Assembly (NCBI GenBank): GCA_005879535.1
Contig: VBKI01000078.1
Span: 29,465 to 93,464, forward strand
DNA length: 64,000 nt
Reading direction: 5' to 3'
Source of the DNA: Deltaproteobacteria bacterium
Lineage (GTDB): Bacteria; Myxococcota; Myxococcia; Myxococcales; 40CM-4-68-19
Within the stretch, counting starts at the first letter, position 1. The number at the start of each line of letters is the position of its first letter. Shown in pieces: positions 34,861 through 42,940 of the stretch. The notes beneath the pieces were generated by a model. The model worked only from the letters and a program-made list of their open reading frames with translations. It was not told where the DNA came from and did not search any database. The position numbers and the translations under genes were made by a program.

Positions 34861-36000
34861 TCATTCCAGCTTCTTCAGCTGCTCACGGACATAGGTTGCG
34901 GGAATGGCGAAGTACGGGCCGTTGCGCGCAATGATCTCCTGTCCTTCGCGGCTGAGGATGAAGCGGAGGAACTCGCTCACTTTTGGTTCCAGCGGACGGC
35001 CCGGCGCCTTGTTCACGTAGATGTACGCGTCGCGTGCCAGCGGGTAGCTTCGGTTGGCGACGTTGTCGGAGGTGAGGGGAATGGCTGGGCCGTCCGGACT
35101 ACGCGACACTGCGATCAGTTTGAGTCCCGGATAGCCGGGGCACTTCGAACCGTCGGGGTTCACGCAGGTGCCATTGACGTGCATCAAAGCGCCCCAGCCG
35201 ATTCCGTACTTGTCCTTCTCCAACGCCTCGTACATCCGCTGGCTCGCGACGGCCCGGCCGTCCGCGTCGCCGGTGGCCTCTTTCATCTCCACGTATTCGC
35301 GGAAATTGGGATTCCATTTGACCGACCAGTGCATCACCATCCGCTCGAAGCTGACGGCGAACCCCGGGGCCACGTATCCGTAGGTCTGGATCTCCTTGTC
35401 CGCATAGTCGCCCTTCAGGCCGAGCTGACCCCAGGTGCGGATGTTGCCGTCGCGGCCGCGCGCATGCTTCGCGGTGAAGAGGAGGTTGTTCGCGGCGTTG
35501 GCGCCGATCTCCCAGCCACCGGTGCGCTCGGAGCCGAAGATGCGATCGAGCTGATCGATGGACACTCGCGCCAGCGGGTTGGCCTTGTTGACGACGATTG
35601 CCCAGGCGAAGAGCGTGCCGCGCTTGTCGTAGCCGCCGGTGGCGATGGAGATCTCCGTCGGCACGTAGCCGAAGGCGTTGAAGAACGGCATCTGGTCGGT
35701 GATCTTGGCGTCGTCACCCATCGGGGCGACGTCGGAAACGCCGGCGATCATCATCCCCAGCGCGCCCTCGCTGCTGGTCATGAAGTTGGTGGAGACCTTG
35801 GCGTCGGGCTGGAACTTCCGGAATCCTTCGGCCAACAGATCGACGACGCCCTTCAACTCGCTGCCGGCGATGCGCAGCCCGCCCACGACGTTGAGCTCCT
35901 TCTTGTACGGCGGAATGGCGTTCAGATCGGGCGCCTGGGCGAAGGTGGCCGAGGCGCAGAGGGTGGCGAGCAACGGGGCAATCGTCAGGTGAACGCGCAT
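34861..36000 (-). CDS. PstS-like periplasmic binding protein, copy 7
   Basis: A 379-residue secreted protein with signal peptide 1-21 (ending TFAQ), NAIPPYKKELNVVGGLRIAGSE, IATGGYDKRG, NPLARVSIDQLDRIFG, RTWGQLGLKGDYADKEI and FLRFILSREGQ. It has a distinctive short Cys-containing insertion, NGTCVNPDGSKCPGYPG, likely a periplasmic disulfide. TGSYD is TGGYD and DKPI is DKEI, suggesting a shifted ligand or specificity. Lies 13 bp after copy 8 in the operon that begins at operator site 2. Confidence 0.87.
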   Translation of the reverse strand: MRVHLTIAPLLATLCASATFAQAPDLNAIPPYKKELNVVGGLRIAGSELKGVVDLLAEGFRKFQPDAKVSTNFMTSSEGALGMMIAGVSDVAPMGDDAKITDQMPFFNAFGYVPTEISIATGGYDKRGTLFAWAIVVNKANPLARVSIDQLDRIFGSERTGGWEIGANAANNLLFTAKHARGRDGNIRTWGQLGLKGDYADKEIQTYGYVAPGFAVSFERMVMHWSVKWNPNFREYVEMKEATGDADGRAVASQRMYEALEKDKYGIGWGALMHVNGTCVNPDGSKCPGYPGLKLIAVSRSPDGPAIPLTSDNVANRSYPLARDAYIYVNKAPGRPLEPKVSEFLRFILSREGQEIIARNGPYFAIPATYVREQLKKLE

Positions 36001-36013
36001 GGTGTCCTTTGCA

Positions 36014-37069
36014 TCAGTCGAGCTTCCTGAGTTGTTCGAGCGCCACTGAGGCGGTCAGCGGCAGGTAGCCTCCGTCGCGGTCGACGATGCTCTGCCCCTC
36101 ACGGCTGAGGATGAAGCGCAAGAACTCGCGCAGCCTCGGCTCTAGCGGCCGGCCCGGCGTGCGATTGAGGAAGATGTGGATGCTCCGCACCAACGGATAC
36201 GTCCGGTCCTGGAACGTCTGGCGCGCAGGAAATACGTAGAAGCCGCCCTGGCGCGGCGCGAGCGCGATGGCCTTGATCCCGGCGATTCCCTTCGCCTGTG
36301 GCATCACCGTCCAGGCGATGCCGTAGCGGTCGTTGGCCAGCTCATCGCGCAGCATGTGGACGAGGCCCAGGCGCGGCCCGGCGCGGTCTTCGTCGGCGAT
36401 CATCTTGCTGCCGCTCTCGACGAACTCGCGGAAGTTCGGGTTCCACTTGTCGCCGTTGTTCAGCACCGCCGACTGGAAGAAGCGGGCCGTGCCGGACGGC
36501 GCGTGGCCGTAGGTCTGGATGGGCTTGTCCGCCCATTCGCCGGTGAGGCCGAGCTGGCCCCAGGTGCGGATGTCGCCCTGCGCGCCACGACCGTCCGAAG
36601 GCGTCCACTTGAAGCCACGCATTCCCGCGGTGCGCTCGGCGCCGAAGATCCCGTCGAGCTGCGCGATGGTGAGCTTTCCGATGGGATTGTCCTTGTGGAC
36701 GAAGACCACCAGCCCGTTGGAACGGCCCTCCGCGTCGAAGGAGCCGGTGGCAACGACGACGTCGGTGGGGGCATGCCCGTGCACTTCGTAGAACGAGAGG
36801 CTCTCGGTGAGCGTGGCATCGCCGCCGTCGGGCGCCAGGTCGGCGACGCCGGTCACCAGTGCGGGAATGGCAGCGTCGCTGGTCGGCAGATGGTCGACGA
36901 ACCGCGCCGCCGGTTGCACCTTGGCGAACGCCTGCTCCCACAGCTTGACCAGGCCGCCCAGGCCGGAGCCGAAAATGCGGATGGTCCCGCTCGCCGCCGC
37001 CTGCGGCTGGTAGGCCGGAAGCGGCGATGCAGCGGCGACCAATCCGCAGATCAGGGCCACGGCAGGCAT
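36014..37069 (-). CDS. PstS-like periplasmic binding protein, copy 8
   Basis: A 351-residue protein with a short signal sequence (ending AAASPLPAYQ), IRIFGSGLGGLV, VATGSFDAEG, NPIGKLTIAQLDGIFG, RTWGQLGLTGEWADKPI and FLRFILSREGQ. No pre-arm, as in copies 3 and 4. A GAGGA ribosome site precedes the ATG, 6 bp after the stop of the MFS transporter, so this binding protein is co-translated with a secondary transporter. Confidence 0.88.
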   Translation of the reverse strand: MPAVALICGLVAAASPLPAYQPQAAASGTIRIFGSGLGGLVKLWEQAFAKVQPAARFVDHLPTSDAAIPALVTGVADLAPDGGDATLTESLSFYEVHGHAPTDVVVATGSFDAEGRSNGLVVFVHKDNPIGKLTIAQLDGIFGAERTAGMRGFKWTPSDGRGAQGDIRTWGQLGLTGEWADKPIQTYGHAPSGTARFFQSAVLNNGDKWNPNFREFVESGSKMIADEDRAGPRLGLVHMLRDELANDRYGIAWTVMPQAKGIAGIKAIALAPRQGGFYVFPARQTFQDRTYPLVRSIHIFLNRTPGRPLEPRLREFLRFILSREGQSIVDRDGGYLPLTASVALEQLRKLD

Positions 37070-37075
37070 GATTCC

Positions 37076-38401
37076 TCAGGCCGGCGCAGGAGCGGTGGCG
37101 GAAACGGCTTCGACCTCGACGCTCACTTCGTGCGAGAGGCTCAGTGTCACCAGCGTGGCGAGCAGCCCGCACAGGGCCGCGAGCGAAAGCCAGGCGCCGG
37201 GCATCGCCTTGTTTCCGGTGGCGTGGATGAGCCAGGTCGCGATCATCGGCGTGAACCCGCCGAAGATGGCGGTGGCGAGGCTGTAGGCCAACGAGAACCC
37301 TGAGGTCCGGACCCGGGTCGGCATGATCTCGGTGAGGAAAGGAATCATCGCTCCGTTCCAGCACCCGAAGAGGAACGAGAGCCATAGCTCGACCGCCAGC
37401 AGCCGGCCGAAGGAAGGCGCTCCCACCAGCCACGACATCGCCGGGTAGGCAGTCACCAGCGCCAGCATCGCGCAGGCCAGGAGGATGGGCCGCCGGCCGA
37501 TACGGTCGGAGAGCGAGCCGGAGACGGGCAGCCAGAGCAAGTTGGTCAGACCGACGCAGAGAGTGACGATGTAGCTGTCGTTCGGGTTCATCTTCAGGAC
37601 CTGCTGGCCGAACGTCGGGGTGTACGCCGTGATCGTGTAGAACGACACGGTCGTCATGGTCACCAGCATCGCGCCCGTCAGGACGATGCGCCAGTTGATC
37701 ATCGTGGAGCGGAGGATTTCCATCGGCGTGGGGTGGTGCTTGTGCTGCTTGCGCTTGAGGAAGTCCTCGGTCTCCGCCAGCGAGCGGCGGATGAGGAAGA
37801 CGAAGGGAATGATGCCGCAACCGATCAGCAGCGGGATCCGCCAGCCCCAGGCGGTCATGTGCGCGCCGGAGACGTACTTGTGGAGCAGGGCGCCCAGAGT
37901 GGCGGCGAACACCACGGCCACCTGCTGACTGCCCGACTGCCACGAAGTATAGAAGCCCTTGCGGCCGGGAGTGGCGATCTCCGACAGGTACACGGAGACG
38001 CCACCCAACTCGACGCCGGCGGAGAACCCTTGCAGCAGCCGGCCGAGCAGAACCAGGAGCGGCGCGACGATTCCCAAGACCGCGTAGCCCGGAACGACGG
38101 CGATGGAGAGCGTGCCCATGGCCATCAGGGTGAGCGTGAGGATCAGCCCCTTGCGGCGCCCGTGATGGTCGATGTACGCGCCGAGGACCAGCGCACCCAG
38201 GGGACGCATGAGAAAGCCGGCGCCGAAAGTGGCGAGCGCGGCCATCAGCGAGGCGAACTCGCTCTGGCTGGGGAAGAACTCGGCTGCGATGGCCTTGGCG
38301 TAGTAGCCGTAGACCATGAAGTCGTACATCTCGAGGAAGTTGCCGCTCGCGACGCGGACGACGGAGCGGATCTTGGCGTTGCGTTCTTGTCGGGTGAGCA
38401 T
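37076..38401 (-). CDS. MFS transporter, metabolite:H+ symporter (MHS) family
   Basis: A 441-residue 12-TM secondary transporter. [18 protein letters not shown] in TM1, the loop motif [27 protein letters not shown] in TM4 and [12 protein letters not shown] after TM7 are diagnostic of the MHS family (citrate/proton, tricarballylate, proline/betaine symporters), and the order is closest to citrate-type carriers. It should import an organic anion with protons at the inner membrane. The ATG at 38401 with AGGA ribosome site is preferred over an in-frame GTG at 38419. It lies between an outer-membrane protein gene and a binding protein gene, so it may be the inner-membrane step of the system. Confidence 0.88.
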   Translation of the reverse strand: MLTRQERNAKIRSVVRVASGNFLEMYDFMVYGYYAKAIAAEFFPSQSEFASLMAALATFGAGFLMRPLGALVLGAYIDHHGRRKGLILTLTLMAMGTLSIAVVPGYAVLGIVAPLLVLLGRLLQGFSAGVELGGVSVYLSEIATPGRKGFYTSWQSGSQQVAVVFAATLGALLHKYVSGAHMTAWGWRIPLLIGCGIIPFVFLIRRSLAETEDFLKRKQHKHHPTPMEILRSTMINWRIVLTGAMLVTMTTVSFYTITAYTPTFGQQVLKMNPNDSYIVTLCVGLTNLLWLPVSGSLSDRIGRRPILLACAMLALVTAYPAMSWLVGAPSFGRLLAVELWLSFLFGCWNGAMIPFLTEIMPTRVRTSGFSLAYSLATAIFGGFTPMIATWLIHATGNKAMPGAWLSLAALCGLLATLVTLSLSHEVSVEVEAVSATAPAPA

Positions 38402-38415
38402 CGCTTCCTTTCGCG

Positions 38416-39134
38416 TCACTTGTGCGTTTCCTCGTGGTGCCAGAGGGCAACTCCCCAGGTCAGTCCAAAGCGCACTTCCACGTCGTTGTTGCCCGGTTGC
38501 GCCGCGTAGCGGACGGCCGCGTCGAGGGCGAGGCCGTCGCGCACCTGCCAGATCGCTCCCGCCAGCGCCGAGTATGTCGTGTCGTTCCCGAATTCGTGAT
38601 CGGCGTAAATCTCGCCCAGACGAACCCGTCCAGCTGATGGTCGCGCGTCAGCGCCGCCGAGGTGTTGAGGTGCAGGCTGAGCGCTTCCCACCGGTAGGAG
38701 GTGATCAGGTTCGCTTGCGCTCCGAGGCCGCGGGTGCCGCCGAGCTCAGGAAGCAGCGGACCCGCCTCGAGCGCGATGCTGACGCCGCTCTCGCCCTGCA
38801 GCGTGCCGCGGCGGAGGATGCCCTTCAGGAAGATGTCGGTGTCGAGCAGCCGCATGCGCGGCTGGCCCGCTACGCTTTGCAGGCCGACGAAGTCCTTGAA
38901 GTCGACCACCAGCTCGAGTCCGCGCGCGACACCGAGATTGAGAACGGTGGCGGGCGCGACGATGTAGCGACCCTCGGGGCTGGAGAGGAAATGTGCCGGG
39001 CCCATTTCCAGCTCGAACTCGCCGACGTCGGCGACGTCGCCGTCGGTTCCGTCGAAGGGCCGGTAGGCGAACGCCGGACTCGCGAGCCCGATCCCCGCCG
39101 ACAGCATGGCCAGAGCAAGGTTGAGTCTTCGCAT
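38416..39134 (-). pseudogene. outer-membrane protein gene with one frameshift
   Basis: The first about 170 codons (signal peptide ending ASPAFA, then DVGEFELEMGPAHFLSS and strand-rich sequence to DHQLDGFVW) continue in a second frame as [20 protein letters not shown] through [19 protein letters not shown]. One missing G in the GGG run near 38615 would restore the frame. Could be a true mutation or an assembly error. The intact family member is an outer-membrane channel-like protein (alpha/beta pattern as at 42173-42940). First gene after operator site 2; no ribosome site is obvious before the ATG, and a GTG three codons upstream is possible. Confidence 0.7.
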
Positions 39135-39156
39135 GCGTCGCACGCTAGAGAGCCAG

Positions 39157-39195
39157 GCTGAACGGACGCTGACGCGATTCTGAAATCCCGTTCAT
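39157..39195 (-). promoter_or_regulatory. shared operator, site 2 (upstream of OMP-MFS-copies 8,7,6,5)
   Basis: Read on the minus strand: ATGAA, six bases, TTTCAG, then TCAG twice more. On the plus strand the CTGA words start at 39158, 39169 and 39180, exactly 11 bp apart. The site ends about 24 bp from the ATG at 39134, so the transcript leader must be very short or the true start lies further in. Confidence 0.75.
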
Positions 39196-39197
39196 CT

Positions 39198-40388
39198 TCA
39201 ACGCGCGACCCGCAGCGCGCGGCGAAGGAAGCTGCTCACGCCCGTGTAAGCGAGGAAAAGGAGCGCCAGAGCGCCCGACACGAGGATCGCGGGGCCGACG
39301 ACTCCGCCCACCATCCCGGTATGCCAGGACAGCGTCCAGAAGTAGGCCTGATGTCCCAGGCTGCTCCGTGCATAAGGGGTGAAACGAAGCACCCCACCGT
39401 CGTAGGCGTCGAGGAACAGCATCGTGCGCGCGTTGGCGTGCGGAGCGCCGCGCTCGATGGCGAAGATCTCGACGGGATCGCGCGCCTTGGCCGGGAAATG
39501 AATGAGCGCCTCGACCGGGTCCGGCACGAGCGACTGCACTTTTTGCCAGTAGGTCTCCATCTCCAGTCTCGTCTTGCCCGGGAGCGGCGTCGACTCCGGC
39601 TTCGTGGGCTTGGGCGAGGCGGTGATCCAGTAGATGCCGTCCTGGAACCAGTCGAACGCCTGGGGCAGCCCGGTGAGCGCGGTCGGAACGAGGATCAAGC
39701 TCGCGTAGACGCCCAGCACTTTGTGGAGATTGATTGTGCGCTCGCGCCCGCGCAGACGCGGATTGGGCTTGAGCGCCGGCTTCAACGACTTCAGGCGCCG
39801 CGGCCACCACAGGTAGATGCCCGCACCCGCGAGCATGAAGACGAGCAGCAAGGCGGCAGTGCCGCTGATGACGTTTCCGTTCTTGACGAACTTGAACTTG
39901 TGGAAGGCCTCCATGGTGCCGAAGAAGCCGCCGTAGCGGCCGCGCTGCCCAAGCACGACGCCGGTGCACGGATCGAAGAACACATCGTCCTGGAACCCGG
40001 GGCCTCTCAGCCGCACTTGAGTAGCGGGCAAGCGCGCCGATCCGGCCGGCGCTCCCTTGATCCGGATGTAATCGAATTCGCCCTCGCGGTGCGCTGCACG
40101 CGCATTGCTGACGAGCGCGTCGAGCGGCACGCGCGCGTCGCAGGCGGGCACAGTGAGCAGACTGCGGTAGACCGCCGGCTCCATCCGCGATCGATAGGAG
40201 AGAAGGATTCCCGTCGCGGCCATGAAGACCAGCACCAGGCCGATGGAGAGGCCCGTCCAGCGATGCCAGGAGAGCACGAGCCGGTGCATCACCGCGCGCA
40301 TGCACTTCGTGCGCACGGGGATCGTCGCAGCCGCCGGAGGCGGCTGAGCGACTGCTTCCGGGACTGCACCGAGCGGCCTAGCGAGCAT
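39198..40388 (-). CDS. PepSY-associated TM protein
   Basis: A 396-residue inner-membrane protein with the PepSY_TM layout: TM1 with LSWHRWTGLSIGLVLVFMAATG, a periplasmic PepSY-like domain, a TM pair with LLLVFMLAGAGIYLWWP and NLHKVLGVYASLILVPTALTG, a second periplasmic segment, and a final TM after WTLSWHTGMVGG. The paired histidines in HRWTG, NLHKVLG and SWHTG are typical and may bind heme or help electron transfer; related proteins serve iron-siderophore uptake as reductases. It overlaps the stop of the NMT1-like gene by 11 bp and is the last gene of the operon from operator site 3. Confidence 0.87.
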   Translation of the reverse strand: MLARPLGAVPEAVAQPPPAAATIPVRTKCMRAVMHRLVLSWHRWTGLSIGLVLVFMAATGILLSYRSRMEPAVYRSLLTVPACDARVPLDALVSNARAAHREGEFDYIRIKGAPAGSARLPATQVRLRGPGFQDDVFFDPCTGVVLGQRGRYGGFFGTMEAFHKFKFVKNGNVISGTAALLLVFMLAGAGIYLWWPRRLKSLKPALKPNPRLRGRERTINLHKVLGVYASLILVPTALTGLPQAFDWFQDGIYWITASPKPTKPESTPLPGKTRLEMETYWQKVQSLVPDPVEALIHFPAKARDPVEIFAIERGAPHANARTMLFLDAYDGGVLRFTPYARSSLGHQAYFWTLSWHTGMVGGVVGPAILVSGALALLFLAYTGVSSFLRRALRVAR

Positions 40389-41370
40389 CGCCGCCTCGCA
40401 GCGCCGCGTCGACGAAGGTGTTGGTGTAGGTCTCTTCGACCCTCACCTGCTTGTACCTGGGATTCAACTCGGCGAGCACGCGCCGCTCTTGCTCCGCCGC
40501 GCCCCTCGGCATGCGGCCGTCGCCGGCGAACATGGGGATCTCCTCTTTCAGCGTCCGCAAGTACGCGACGCGATCCGGCCCGCTGATCTCCGGCGGAATC
40601 ACGGCGAGGATTTCCTCAGGGCTGTGCGAGTGGATGAACCTCAGCGTCCGCACGAATCCATCCGCCAGCCGCTGGGCGATCTCGGGATGCGCCTTCACCC
40701 GCTCGCTGGTCATGTAGATGGTCGAGGAAGGAAAGAGCGCGCCAAGGAACTTGCGCGTGGTCTCCGCGGTGGTGAGATCGGCGAAGACGGTGGCAACGCC
40801 TTGCGCTTCGTAGTACGCGCCGTCCGGCGTGGGCGCGACGACCAGGTCCGCGCCGCCGCTGCGCAGCATGGCGGCGATCTTGTCCTTGCTCTCGTTGGCG
40901 ATGCGCGTGTAGTCGGAAATGGCGTGGCCGCCTGCCAGCAGCAGCGCGTTGGCGACCGTGGTCTTCGACGAACCTGCGCCGCCGGCGATGATGCGGCTGC
41001 CCGCGAGGTCCTTGGGCGTCCTGTACTTGTCTCGCGCGTGGTTGGCCACGAGCACCTTGGTGCCGGGCGTCACGCCGAGCGTGACCACGGCCTCGAAATT
41101 TCGGCCCGCGGCCCGGTTGACGACGGTGTGATGGTAGTAAGCCATCACCGCGTCCACACGGCCGCTCATCAGCATCTCGGCGGTGGGAGCGTCGTCGCGG
41201 ATGTTCATCACTGTGACGCCCTCGAGGTATCCGAGCCGCTCCGCGAGAACCACCGGGAAGTTGCGGATGGCCTTGATCTCGTCGACCAACAGGACGATCC
41301 GCTGCTGCGCAGGCGGCGTTGCGGGAGCGGCGGAGCAGAGCAGGGCGAACATCGCAGCAATGTGTCTCAT
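40378..41370 (-). CDS. NMT1/SsuA-like periplasmic binding protein
   Basis: A 330-residue secreted protein (signal peptide about 1-20) of the nitrate/sulfonate/taurine binding protein group: VLAERLGYLEGVTV, MSGRVDAVMAYYHHTVV, DLAGSRIIAGGAGSSKTT and the C-terminal MTSERVKAHPEIAQRLADG. It is a clear paralogue of the second half of the fused protein at 29666-31711 (compare RFIHSHSPEEILA with RFVNSHSAEEIAA). No SsuBC-type ATPase or permease is nearby. Its ATG overlaps the previous stop by 4 bp. Confidence 0.87.
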   Translation of the reverse strand: MRHIAAMFALLCSAAPATPPAQQRIVLLVDEIKAIRNFPVVLAERLGYLEGVTVMNIRDDAPTAEMLMSGRVDAVMAYYHHTVVNRAAGRNFEAVVTLGVTPGTKVLVANHARDKYRTPKDLAGSRIIAGGAGSSKTTVANALLLAGGHAISDYTRIANESKDKIAAMLRSGGADLVVAPTPDGAYYEAQGVATVFADLTTAETTRKFLGALFPSSTIYMTSERVKAHPEIAQRLADGFVRTLRFIHSHSPEEILAVIPPEISGPDRVAYLRTLKEEIPMFAGDGRMPRGAAEQERRVLAELNPRYKQVRVEETYTNTFVDAALRGGDAR

Positions 41371-42104
41371 GGGATTTGCCTCGCAGGCGCTGGATCGGCG
41401 AGCACCGGCGTCTTCTCCGCGCGCACGTTCTTCTTGTTCTCGCTCACGGCCTTCCACTTCGCGTTCGCGGTCAGCCGGGCGCGCACCTTGGACACCACGG
41501 CGTCGCGTGCGGCGAGCGCCTGATCGTTGCGATACTCGAGCACCAGCAGCGACTGCCACGGCCGCCCCGCCGGGTAGCGCGCCAGATAGACGGCGTGGCT
41601 GGCGAGAATACCTTCCTCGGACCACCCGGCGAGTTGGGGAAGGACGTAGTCGTCCAGATAGGCGATGTACTCCGCTGTCGGAACCATGACCTCGTAAGGG
41701 ATGACGAGGAAGACGGGCTCGCTTTCCTTCACCTGTCCGCGGTGGCGCACGAGGGTCGCCGGTACGGTGTCGATCGCCGTAGTCAGCGCCAGCACGTTTG
41801 CGGGAAGCCCTGCGGGAAAGTCGCGCTCGATCCTCTTCCAGCGCGCAGCGTCCTTCAGCGTGAGGATCGCCATCGCGTCCCAGCCGCGCGAGTCGACGTG
41901 ACGCGAGAAGAGCAGCTGGTACGCCTGCAGTGCGCCTTCGTCCTTCCAGCGCTGCAGCTGCCGCGCGCCGGAGCCTTCCAGCTCCCGGCGGAACGCGGCG
42001 CGATTCCCGGGTGCGGCCTGACAGGCGATGATCACCGATGCCGCGTCCTCCGCGGCGACGGCCGGAGAGGCGAGCAGGGCGGCGAGGACGAGCGCGACCG
42101 TCAT
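41367..42104 (-). CDS. secreted protein of two alpha/beta-barrel-like repeats
   Basis: A 245-residue protein with signal peptide 1-18. Two similar halves (about 22-110 and 120-215) each read as strand-helix-strand-strand units of the dimeric alpha+beta barrel type (ABM/NIPSNAP-like): SVIIACQAAPGNRAAFRREL then AMAILTLKDAARWKRIE, and VFLVIPYEVMVPTAEYIAYL then SLLVLEYRNDQALAARDAV. This fold assignment is inference from pattern. First gene of the operon from operator site 3, with ribosome site GGTGAGGGTGAG. I do not recognise a named family. Confidence 0.65.
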   Translation of the reverse strand: MTVALVLAALLASPAVAAEDAASVIIACQAAPGNRAAFRRELEGSGARQLQRWKDEGALQAYQLLFSRHVDSRGWDAMAILTLKDAARWKRIERDFPAGLPANVLALTTAIDTVPATLVRHRGQVKESEPVFLVIPYEVMVPTAEYIAYLDDYVLPQLAGWSEEGILASHAVYLARYPAGRPWQSLLVLEYRNDQALAARDAVVSKVRARLTANAKWKAVSENKKNVRAEKTPVLADPAPARQIP

Positions 42105-42127
42105 TGCCGCTCACCCTCACCGATTAT

Positions 42128-42167
42128 GGTGAAGCCATCGTGAACGGCTCCTGAAATCCCTTTCAGG
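42128..42167 (-). promoter_or_regulatory. shared operator, site 3 (upstream of 42104 operon)
   Basis: Read on the minus strand: ACCTGAA, six bases, TTTCAG, then TTCA twice more; the plus-strand TGAA words start at 42130, 42141 and 42152, 11 bp apart. A good -10 (CATAAT, about 42123-42128) follows the last repeat directly, so the regulator would stand where a -35 element should be, as expected of a class II activator. Confidence 0.78.
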
Positions 42168-42172
42168 TTCCG

Positions 42173-42940
42173 TCAGCGGCCGAAGGCGTACCCGATGATC
42201 GTCTTGACGACCAGGCGGTTGGATGCGCCCGTCAACCCCTCTCCCACGGCGACGTTGAGCTCCACTCCTCGCCAGGAGAGCACGTCGATCGCCTCGAACA
42301 GGTAGTGCTCCTGCTGCGCGACGGGGAGGAAGGAGCGCACCGGCCCCAGCGAGGCGAAGTATTCGACGCCGAGCGCGAGCCCGGCGAGCTTGACCTTCGC
42401 CATCGCGCCCGGCTCGAGACTCGGACCCTCGTGGCCGTCCGGCGCCGCCAGCGACATTCCGAGGTTGGGATTGATGGCGAAGAGCCAGCGGTCGTCTTCC
42501 CAGGCGACGATGGGCCGCACCTCGGCGCCCCAGCGCGAACGATCATAGGACGCCGGCAGCAGCGACAGCTCGAGGTTGATCCCCAGCCGCAGATGCTCGT
42601 GCCACCCGGGCGGGGTGACGAACTTGGAGCGGAGCTTGGCGCCCGCATAGTCAAAGGTGCCATCCGGCCGCAGCGAGCCCTGCAGATATCCGCCCAGCTC
42701 CCAGAACGACGTTACGCCGTACGACGGCTCCAGGGTCGCGTGCGCCTGGTGGTCGGGCGGCAGCTCCGGACTGACCGAGGACCGCAGGCCGCGGGCCACG
42801 TAGTTCAAGTGCAGCTCCAATCCAGGCTCGCCGGCGCTGTTCGCGGTCCCGTCGTAGACCTGGATTTCGAACGGGTCGAGCGCCGCGGCGGGCAGTGAGA
42901 GCAGCGACACGGCAACGAGCAGCCGGATCATCGCGGTCAC
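42173..42940 (-). CDS. outer-membrane channel-like protein
   Basis: A 255-residue protein with signal peptide (ending LPAAALD) and strand-rich sequence (FEIQVYDGTANSAGEPGLELHLNYV, SFWELGGYLQGSL, LRLGINLELSLLP, FAINPNLGMSL), ending in IIGYAFGR. It resembles the outer-membrane 'transporter' proteins of the phenol-degradation type and is related in pattern to the frameshifted gene at 38416-39134. The GTG start at 42940 overlaps the beta-propeller stop (GTGA); an ATG at 42931 is possible. Last gene of the operon from operator site 4. Confidence 0.75.
   Translation of the reverse strand: MTAMIRLLVAVSLLSLPAAALDPFEIQVYDGTANSAGEPGLELHLNYVARGLRSSVSPELPPDHQAHATLEPSYGVTSFWELGGYLQGSLRPDGTFDYAGAKLRSKFVTPPGWHEHLRLGINLELSLLPASYDRSRWGAEVRPIVAWEDDRWLFAINPNLGMSLAAPDGHEGPSLEPGAMAKVKLAGLALGVEYFASLGPVRSFLPVAQQEHYLFEAIDVLSWRGVELNVAVGEGLTGASNRLVVKTIIGYAFGR

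Noticed and set aside
41319..42143. Plus-strand frame opposite the 41367-42104 gene
   Set aside because: Composition (Arg/His-rich) and lack of ribosome site mark it as a shadow; the minus gene has a signal peptide and operator site 3.
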